Below, one piece after another: positions 7,787 to 12,889 of a stretch of 12,889 nucleotides of DNA (its first letter is position 1; the number at the start of each line of letters is the position of its first letter). The notes beneath the pieces were generated by a model. The model worked only from the letters and a program-made list of their open reading frames with translations, did not search any database and was not told the origin of the DNA. This stretch comes from an uncultured bacterium (GTDB lineage: Bacteria > Bacteroidota > Bacteroidia > Bacteroidales > Paludibacteraceae), in NCBI GenBank assembly GCA_946183755.1, contig CAMHCZ010000036.1:1-12889 (forward strand), in the 5' to 3' direction. The translations under genes were made by a program, and so were the position numbers.

Positions 7787-8185
7787 ATGACAAGAAAAGA
7801 AGGCACAATATGGACACTGCTGACACTGGGCGCTATGGCGCTGTCGGTGGCTATGTGCTTCCTTTTCTCCGAAAACGTCATTCACTCACACACACAATCT
7901 GTCGCTCACGAGCATTCGCATTACGAAAGCCACGCCGGCAGCGACTTGGAGTTCGACTGCTCCGCCCCTTCGCAAGAACTGCAATCAAGAGCCAGGTCGA
8001 GAGTCAATCCCGTAAGAATATCGCCGCAGAACGCGCCTACATACGCCAACACAAGCTCGGCAATATGCAAGTCGGAAATTCTGTATAACAAAAGAACAAG
8101 AAACAGCATACGCAATCCCAAGCCAAGAATCAAATGGCTGATGGCGAAAAGGACAATGCTATACCCTTTCCACAGTTTCTTGTAA
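7787..8185 (+). CDS. Hypothetical small membrane-anchored protein with His-rich segment
   Basis: A 132-residue protein that I do not recognise. It has one hydrophobic segment near the N-terminus (about residues 8-27, after a short MTRKEG start), which could be a signal anchor or an uncleaved signal. Directly after it lies a His-rich stretch with His at 33, 35, 41, 43, 45 and 49 (HSH, HEHSH). The rest (about 60-132) is polar and basic, rich in Arg, Ser, Asn and Pro, with no recognisable domain. The His cluster next to a membrane segment would suit binding of Zn, Ni or Cu outside the cytoplasm, but this is inference only. Evidence that it is a gene: ATG 4 bases after the miaA stop, an open frame of 399 bases, and the same AGA/ATA codon habit as its neighbours. 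It may be the last gene of the helicase-MFS-miaA cluster. Confidence 0.65.
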   Translation: MTRKEGTIWTLLTLGAMALSVAMCFLFSENVIHSHTQSVAHEHSHYESHAGSDLEFDCSAPSQELQSRARSRVNPVRISPQNAPTYANTSSAICKSEILYNKRTRNSIRNPKPRIKWLMAKRTMLYPFHSFL

Positions 8186-8216
8186 CACCCCGCCAAAATA
8201 TCACAAACCCTTAAAA

Positions 8217-8238
8217 GGACACAGCAAACACTGCGTCC
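8217..8238 (+). other. Imperfect hairpin in the intergenic region 8186-8293
   Basis: GGACACAG (8217-8224) and CTGCGTCC (8231-8238) can pair with a single A-C mismatch around the 6-base loop CAAACA. No T tract follows, so it is not a standard intrinsic terminator. It may be a weak transcript end or processing site for the operon ending at 8185, or it may be chance. The rest of this 108-base gap is A/C-rich with no recognisable promoter. Confidence 0.25.
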
Positions 8239-8293
8239 ACTCCCGTCATATACCAAACAAAACAAATCAATCTAAAAAAGAGACATAACAATC

Positions 8294-8707
8294 ATGGATA
8301 TAACTTGCACAATCATAGGAATAATAGTATTAGCGGCATTCATAGTGCCTTTCATCTTGCTTCACATAAAGAAAAACAACGAGAAAAAGACGCTCCGCGA
8401 CTTCTGCGACGAGAATGACATCACCGTCGCCGAGCAAGAGACGGTCAACCACTACACAATCGTGCTGGACCGCGAGCACAGAAAATTCGTGAGAGCCGAC
8501 GTTAAAGGCGGCAGCATCAACTCCGTCATCATCGACATAGAGCCGGGCTGCCAATGCGACGTGGATGGCGACGAGACGTCGGGCGTATCGCTGAGGATAG
8601 GGAGCAAAAAGGTAAGGCTCACCTCAGCCGACGACGGCATCCAGACCAACAAGGAAGCGCTGCACACAGCCGAAGTCTGGAAAAAGAAAATGAACGAAAT
8701 GAAGTAA
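8294..8707 (+). CDS. Small membrane-anchored protein of unknown function
   Basis: A 137-residue protein with one N-terminal membrane helix (about residues 5-25) followed by KKNNEKK, so the charge pattern suggests the remainder lies in the cytoplasm. The soluble part starts with LRDFCDENDITVAEQE and continues with short predicted beta strands (YTIVLD, FVRADV, SVIIDI, VSLRI, KVRLTS). It ends in an amphipathic helix containing AEVWKKKMNEMK. This order recalls a loosely defined group of ~140-residue single-helix hypothetical proteins in Bacteroidota, but I cannot name a domain or function. The ATG at 8294 follows an A-rich leader, AAAAAAGAGACATAACAATC. A strong terminator ends its transcript 42 bases after the stop. 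It is separated by 108 bases from the preceding cluster and probably has its own promoter. Confidence 0.8.
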   Translation: MDITCTIIGIIVLAAFIVPFILLHIKKNNEKKTLRDFCDENDITVAEQETVNHYTIVLDREHRKFVRADVKGGSINSVIIDIEPGCQCDVDGDETSGVSLRIGSKKVRLTSADDGIQTNKEALHTAEVWKKKMNEMK

Positions 8708-8748
8708 AGAAAATGTAAATCACACTTTTTTACAGATTTTTCTAACCT

Positions 8749-8784
8749 AAAAAGGCGGAGCATTTAAATGTTTCCGTCTTTTTT
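8749..8784 (+). terminator. Intrinsic terminator between the 8294-8707 gene and the antiporter gene
   Basis: AAAAAGGCGGA (8749-8759) pairs with TCCGTCTTTTT (8773-8783) over 11 pairs, with one G-T wobble. The inner CATTTAAATG (8761-8770) is itself palindromic and extends the fold. The right arm is a T tract ending at 8784. The hairpin contains the ATG at 8768, which argues strongly that this ATG is not the antiporter start. Confidence 0.85.
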
Positions 8785-8824
8785 GTTAAATTCGCAAAAT
8801 CAAGAAAAAACACCCATACGACAC

Positions 8825-11068
8825 ATGGACGCACTGCCTTCATTGATTTCGGATCTTGCCATAATCCTTATGGCGGCAGGCATCATCACCATAATTTTTA
8901 AAAAAATCAATCAGCCCGTAGTCCTTGGCTACATTCTGGCTGGAATCATAGCCGGTCCGTCGCTCAACTTCCTGCACGTGACCGACACCGAGAACATAAA
9001 GACGTGGGCGGACATAGGCGTAATATTCCTTCTGTTCTCCATCGGTCTGGACTTCTCGTTCAAGAAGCTGATGAAGATGGGCGGTACGGTGTTCATCACA
9101 GCCTTCACTGTCATTCTGGGCATGATGTCCATAGGCTACTTCACCGGCAAGCTCATCGGCTGGGACCACACCACGAGCCTTTTCCTTGGCGGCATGGTGT
9201 CCATGTCATCCACGACGATCATCATAAAGACCTACGAGGACCTCGGCGTCAGGAAGCAGCAGTTCGCCGGACTCGTGATAGGCATGCTCATCGTGGAAGA
9301 CCTCTTCGCCGTGATTCTCATGGTGCTGCTATCGACGCTCGCCATCAGTTCCGATTTCTCCGGCGAGGATTTGATATACAACATTTTAAGGCTGTTCATG
9401 TTCATTCTGATATGGTTCGCCAGCGGAATATACATACTGCCTACGCTGCTCAAGAAAGTGCGCAAGTGGCTCAACGAGGAGACGCTGCTGATAGTGAGCG
9501 TGGCGCTGTGTCTGACCATGGTGCTGATAGCCACTCACACAGGATTCTCGTCGGCGCTCGGAGCGTTCGTCATGGGCTCGCTGCTGTCGGAGACCATTGA
9601 GTCCGAGAGAATGGAGAAGGTGACCAAGCCGCTCAAGGACCTCTTCGGAGCGATATTCTTCGTGTCGGTCGGCATGATGATAAACCCATCGACACTCGCA
9701 AGCAACCTCCTGCCTATCATACTGATAACTCTGGCAGTGATGGGCGGACAGATATTCTTCGGCACGATGGGAATGCTCTTCAGCGGTCAGCCATTGAAGA
9801 CCGGCATACAAGCAGGATTCTCGCTGGCACAAGTGGGCGAGTTCGCGTTCATCATAGCGCAGCTGGGCGTAAACCTCAGAGTGACATCCGAAAGCCTCTA
9901 CCCTACCATCGTGGCGGTATCCGTCATCACGACATTCTTCACTCCGTTCCTCATCAAGGCGTCGCCTAAGGCATACAAGAAGTTCACCGAGAAATGTCCG
10001 CCGAAGTTAATGAGCTACATCGAGAAGCTCTCGTTCAATCCGCAGCTGGGCAACTCCGGCATCAAGGGCAGCCTGTTCAAGTCGCTCGCGTCGGTCATGG
10101 TGTTCTATATCACCATCATTGTGTTCATCATCGTCCTGGGACTGAACTACATAGTGCCGATATTCGACAACATGATAGCCAACGAATATTTGGCCAAGAG
10201 CCTGGAGGCGCTGATTATCATAGCCGCCATGTCGCCGTTCATGAGGGCGATTATCGTCAAGAAGAACAAGACGATAAAGAGGCTGCTGACCGAAAGAGAC
10301 ATGAACAAGGGTATACTGGTGGGACTGATAATCCTGAGAGTGTTCGTCTGCGTGGTGATGACGGTGTTCGTGCTGAGCAGCATATTCAAGACAGGATATG
10401 TGATAATGACGCTCATAGCCTTAGCCATAATCGCGTTCATAATGCTGAGCAAGACGCTCAAACGCCAGTCCATAGCCATGGAGAAGCACTTCATAAGCAA
10501 CCTGAACGAGAAGGAGGCGCAGAAGGAGAACGCGAGGACGATAAAGACCGACGTGGAGCGAGACCTGCTGTCGAGAAACATGCACCTCGCCGAGTTCGAA
10601 GTGTCGCCCGAGAGCCCTAACATCGGCATGGCGCTCAGAGACATACACATGAGGGAGAAATACGGAGTGAACATCGTGAGCATAAAACGAGGCACGAGAC
10701 AGATAAACATACCGAGCGGCGACGAACAGCTGTTCCCGTACGACAAGATAATCGTAGTGGGCACTGACAAGCAGCTCGACGACTTCGACAACACCATATC
10801 AAAGCAGAGGTACATGACCGAGCAGGAGGAAGAGGCAGGCGACGTGACACTGGAGCAGATGCAGATCTCCGAGACCTCGGCACTGATAGGCAAGACGATA
10901 AAGAACTCCTATCTCCGCGACAAATACAACTGCATGATAGTGGGAATAGAAAGAGAGGGCGAGACACTCGTGAACCCGGGTGTGAACGTAAGCTTCATGA
11001 GCGGCGACATACTGAGCCTCGTGGGCGAGAAAGAAAAGATTGAGACGCTGGCGCAGGATTACAAATAA
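8825..11068 (+). CDS. KefB-like CPA2 cation:proton antiporter with two C-terminal RCK_C (TrkA-C) domains
   Basis: Inner-membrane monovalent cation (K+ or Na+)/H+ antiporter, 747 residues. The N-terminal exchanger domain (~1-400, about 12 helices) shows GYILAGIIAGPS (35-46), LLFSIGLDFSFKKL (69-82), a Glu-Asp pair in MLIVEDLFAVI (158-159) at the ion-binding position of CPA2 transporters, GAFVMGSLLSE, FFVSVGMMINP and the SLAQVGEFAFII helix. About four more membrane helices follow (~422-545). Next come two cytoplasmic RCK_C domains (~588-660 and ~673-745), each with the family's internal pattern (GMALRDI...VNIVSIKRG...DKIIVVG; GKTIKNS...CMIVGIERE...GDILSLVG). No RCK_N/TrkA-N nucleotide-binding domain is present, unlike KefB/KefC. 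I chose ATG 8825 over ATG 8768 because the latter lies inside a terminator hairpin and would add a polar 19-residue extension before the first helix. Confidence 0.92.
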   Translation: MDALPSLISDLAIILMAAGIITIIFKKINQPVVLGYILAGIIAGPSLNFLHVTDTENIKTWADIGVIFLLFSIGLDFSFKKLMKMGGTVFITAFTVILGMMSIGYFTGKLIGWDHTTSLFLGGMVSMSSTTIIIKTYEDLGVRKQQFAGLVIGMLIVEDLFAVILMVLLSTLAISSDFSGEDLIYNILRLFMFILIWFASGIYILPTLLKKVRKWLNEETLLIVSVALCLTMVLIATHTGFSSALGAFVMGSLLSETIESERMEKVTKPLKDLFGAIFFVSVGMMINPSTLASNLLPIILITLAVMGGQIFFGTMGMLFSGQPLKTGIQAGFSLAQVGEFAFIIAQLGVNLRVTSESLYPTIVAVSVITTFFTPFLIKASPKAYKKFTEKCPPKLMSYIEKLSFNPQLGNSGIKGSLFKSLASVMVFYITIIVFIIVLGLNYIVPIFDNMIANEYLAKSLEALIIIAAMSPFMRAIIVKKNKTIKRLLTERDMNKGILVGLIILRVFVCVVMTVFVLSSIFKTGYVIMTLIALAIIAFIMLSKTLKRQSIAMEKHFISNLNEKEAQKENARTIKTDVERDLLSRNMHLAEFEVSPESPNIGMALRDIHMREKYGVNIVSIKRGTRQINIPSGDEQLFPYDKIIVVGTDKQLDDFDNTISKQRYMTEQEEEAGDVTLEQMQISETSALIGKTIKNSYLRDKYNCMIVGIEREGETLVNPGVNVSFMSGDILSLVGEKEKIETLAQDYK

Positions 11069-11122
11069 GCCACGGCAGCGCAAGACATAAAGACAAACAA
11101 CTGAAAAACAAGACAGAGACCA

Positions 11123-11884
11123 ATGAGAATAACACTTAAGACACTGACACTGACGATTGGCGCCGTCCTGGCGCTCGAGACCGGACTGTGTGCGGCGACG
11201 AGAGGAATTGACATAAACAAGAAGACATACCCAGTGACGGGAATCGACGTCAGCCAATACTGCGGCGAAATCGACTTCAAGAAGGTGGTAAACAACAAGA
11301 AGACCGACATCGACTTCATATACATGAGAGCGTCGCTCGGCAAGGAGACCACCGACACGCAGTTCGAGACCTACTACAAGGACGCAAAGAAGCACAATGT
11401 GCCTATCGGGGTTTACCACTTCTTCAAATTCAAGGACGGAGGCACTGTGCAGGCGCAGAACTTCCTGAACGCCATCAAGAACAAGGAATTCGAGCTGCCT
11501 TTGGTCATCGACATCGAGGAATGGGGCAACAAGGGCAAATGGAACCCGACAACAATTATCGCCAACATCAGAGCGTTCATTAAAACCGTAAGAAAACACA
11601 GAAACGAGGAAATCATAATCTACTCTAACAGAAATACTTATAACAAATACATAAGAGAATACTTCCCAAAGGAGAAGCTGTGGATATGCAGTTTCAAGGA
11701 CCCGGACGAATTCTCCATCAAATGGCAATTCTGGCAGCACAGCCACATGGGCAGAGTGAGCGGAATAGACCACGACATAGACATAAACACATTCAACGGC
11801 AACAAGGAGGAGTGGGCTGCCTTCCTCAAGGAATTCAAGGATTTAAAAGAAAAGAAGAGAAAGGAAAGGAACAGCAGAAGATAA
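11123..11884 (+). CDS. Secreted GH25 family lysozyme-like glycoside hydrolase
   Basis: A 253-residue protein with an N-terminal signal peptide (1-~25; hydrophobic core TLTLTIGAVLALE, probable cleavage after CAA; no good lipobox) and a GH25 (Cellosyl/lysozyme Ch-type) domain, which cleaves the beta-1,4 bond of peptidoglycan. Family signs are GIDVSQYCGEIDF with Asp42, the strand FIYMRAS (65-71), IGVYHFF (95-101), the catalytic DxE motif in LVIDIEEWG (Asp130, Glu132), IIIYSNRNTY, and the C-terminal WQFWQHS...GIDHDIDINTF block that closes the GH25 barrel. The C-terminus is a Lys/Arg-rich tail (KEKKRKERNSRR). It starts 54 bases after the antiporter stop with no terminator between them, so the two could be co-transcribed. 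A role in wall turnover or attack on other bacteria is possible; no immunity or secretion partner is visible beside it. Confidence 0.93.
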   Translation: MRITLKTLTLTIGAVLALETGLCAATRGIDINKKTYPVTGIDVSQYCGEIDFKKVVNNKKTDIDFIYMRASLGKETTDTQFETYYKDAKKHNVPIGVYHFFKFKDGGTVQAQNFLNAIKNKEFELPLVIDIEEWGNKGKWNPTTIIANIRAFIKTVRKHRNEEIIIYSNRNTYNKYIREYFPKEKLWICSFKDPDEFSIKWQFWQHSHMGRVSGIDHDIDINTFNGNKEEWAAFLKEFKDLKEKKRKERNSRR

Positions 11885-11963
11885 ATTCATAAAAATCTCT
11901 CCCCCACAACTACCCGACCCCTCACCACGACTAACACACAATTAACTAAATAACTATCCCAAA
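11885..11963 (+). other. C-rich, G-poor leader before the last gene
   Basis: This 79-base gap is dominated by C, A and T (CTCTCCCCCAC, CCCGACCCCTCACCACGAC), with only two G residues on the + strand. It turns A/T-rich in the last 25 bases before the ATG at 11964, as usual for Bacteroidota start regions. I see no hairpin, promoter match or Shine-Dalgarno. Whether the C-rich tract is functional is unknown. Confidence 0.4.
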
Positions 11964-12889
11964 ATGAACCAGAACACAGGGCAGATTGAAGAATGGATAA
12001 CAAGCATGGGCATCAAGAATGCCACCATCGCAAGCGCCAAGGACAGCGATGAATTAGTAATCAACGTGGACGGAAGCGTTGACCTGCACGGCAAGCTGGA
12101 CGGCAATGAACTGCCGGAGTACATCCAATTCGGCACAATAAAGGGCACATTCGACATTTCCGACAACAAGATGACATCGCTCCGAGGATGCCCCAAGGAA
12201 GTCACTGGAGTATTCATCTGCGACGGCAACGACATCAAGGACTATCTGGTGGACGGCAACCTGAGTTTCCCGCAGAACACAGGACGGATAAACTTCGGAC
12301 ACTTCCAAGTCTATAACTTCGACGCGAAAGCGCCATTCGACAAGCTCACCGTGGAGCAGAAGCGATTCGCCGAGAAACTCTGGGCTACAGGCGAGACGCT
12401 ATTCCTGAAGCAGGACGACCGCATGGCGCACAAAATGCCCATCTTCCTCGTGTCGGCAGAGACTCTCGACCAGTACCTGCTGAGCAACAATCCGCAGAAA
12501 ATGAACATCAACGGCGAGAGAGTCGATTTCATACCCGGCAAGCAGAACTGCTCATGCTACTGCCACCCCTTCACCAGCCACAAGGACACCATCATAGGGC
12601 TCAAGCAGCCGTTCGTGCTGCTGTGCTTAGAGAGAATCAGGGAGAACGCCGCCAACGACGACGAGTACAAATGGCTCATTGGCAAATACATAACCTGTGA
12701 ATTCGCCCACGCGCAGATGGACCAATCGACCTACAGGCCTATCGACGACTTCTACAAATGGGTGGAGGACCCGCTCGCCAACATGATTTGCCTGCAATGC
12801 TTCTGGGCATACGACAAAGGCGAGATTTTCGAGTTCATCAAACAGACCATACTCAACGAGCCGGACAACCAGAGGCTCGGATGGGAGTA
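11964..12889 (+). CDS. Protein with phage-type LRR-like module and degenerate zinc-peptidase-like region (3' end outside window)
   Basis: The open frame runs from ATG 11964 to the window edge: 308 residues plus two bases. Residues 11-20 (WITSMGIKNA) begin a short helical lead. Residues ~31-90 form a leucine-rich-repeat-like module (INVDGSVDL, LPEYIQFGTIKGTFDIS, NKMTSLRGCPKEVTGVFICDGN). The SL-x-GCPKEV-x-G-x-F-x-C pattern is one I know from tailed-phage proteins and their relatives in gut bacteria. Residues 125-220 are unassigned. Residues 196-201 read CSCYCH. The segment LLCLERI (219-225), then ITCEFAHAQMD (243-253), and EDPLAN (268-273) resembles a gluzincin-like metallopeptidase layout (HExxH plus a downstream Glu), but the first His is Cys245; Glu246, His249 and Glu268 remain. 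CxxC lies at 276-279. There is no signal peptide, so it is probably cytoplasmic. The function is unknown, and the peptidase-like reading is inference from motif memory. Confidence 0.75.
   Translation, partial: MNQNTGQIEEWITSMGIKNATIASAKDSDELVINVDGSVDLHGKLDGNELPEYIQFGTIKGTFDISDNKMTSLRGCPKEVTGVFICDGNDIKDYLVDGNLSFPQNTGRINFGHFQVYNFDAKAPFDKLTVEQKRFAEKLWATGETLFLKQDDRMAHKMPIFLVSAETLDQYLLSNNPQKMNINGERVDFIPGKQNCSCYCHPFTSHKDTIIGLKQPFVLLCLERIRENAANDDEYKWLIGKYITCEFAHAQMDQSTYRPIDDFYKWVEDPLANMICLQCFWAYDKGEIFEFIKQTILNEPDNQRLGWE

Noticed and set aside
7810..8088. Alternative + strand frame overlapping the His-rich small gene
   Set aside because: The frame starting at 7787 has the better start position relative to miaA, a membrane segment, and codon choices matching the neighbours. 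The alternative is Arg-rich and lacks these.
8768..8824. ATG at 8768 as the start of the antiporter gene
   Set aside because: It lies inside the hairpin of the terminator at 8749-8784, and the added 19 residues are polar and unlike the family N-terminus. ATG 8825 gives a normal first helix.
10799..11773. Minus-strand open frame of 324 codons across the antiporter end and GH25 gene
   Set aside because: It spans two well-supported + strand genes and their gap, and its translation has no recognisable domain.
11123..11884. GH25 protein as part of a phage lysis cassette or an interbacterial toxin pair
   Set aside because: No holin, spanin, immunity gene or secretion component is next to it. It has an ordinary signal peptide and follows an ion transporter gene.
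1..12889. CRISPR arrays, tRNA or rRNA genes, insertion-sequence ends
   Set aside because: On reading the intergenic stretches I found no regularly spaced repeats, no cloverleaf-like sequence and no transposase or flanking inverted repeats. The gaps are too short for most of these.

Overview
The window reads as a chromosomal segment of a Bacteroidota, most likely Bacteroidales. The grounds are an outer-membrane TonB-dependent receptor with a CarboxypepD_reg-like N-terminal domain, A-rich leaders without Shine-Dalgarno motifs in front of the start codons, the TIGR01212 and RCK_C antiporter family forms, and a second-paralogue-like MiaA. All eleven genes lie on the + strand and are closely packed. 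No gene-free stretch exceeds about 120 bases. No rRNA, tRNA, CRISPR array, insertion sequence or integrase is visible. Codon use is similar throughout, with frequent ATA (Ile) and AGA (Arg) codons despite a fairly balanced base composition.

Layout. Bases 1-352 hold the C-terminal part of panB (pantothenate synthesis), closed by a clear intrinsic terminator (373-406). Next come a TIGR01212/YhcC-type radical SAM enzyme (438-1355) and a large TonB-dependent receptor (1418-3832) that has no ATG start and probably begins at TTG. A four-gene cluster follows with junctions of -4, +3 and +4 bases: a DEAD-box RNA helicase with a C-terminal DbpA-type RNA-binding domain, an MFS transporter, tRNA dimethylallyltransferase (miaA), and a small His-rich membrane-anchored protein of unknown function. 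A small membrane-anchored protein (8294-8707) is followed by a second terminator (8749-8784). Then come a KefB-like CPA2 cation:proton antiporter with two RCK_C domains (8825-11068), a secreted GH25 lysozyme-like hydrolase (11123-11884), and a gene cut by the window edge (11964-12889).

Most of the window is housekeeping: cofactor synthesis, RNA helicase and tRNA modification, ion homeostasis, and cell-wall hydrolysis. The helicase-MFS-miaA-small protein cluster is probably one transcription unit and links RNA remodelling with tRNA modification. I do not see a multi-gene defence or mobile system. The most unusual element is the last, truncated gene. Its N-terminus carries a leucine-rich-repeat-like module of a kind I know from phage proteins. 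Its C-terminal part resembles a zinc-peptidase-like fold in which the first His of the expected HExxH is a Cys (CEFAH), alongside a CSCYCH cluster and a CxxC pair. It may be a pseudo-peptidase or a protein with remodelled metal binding.
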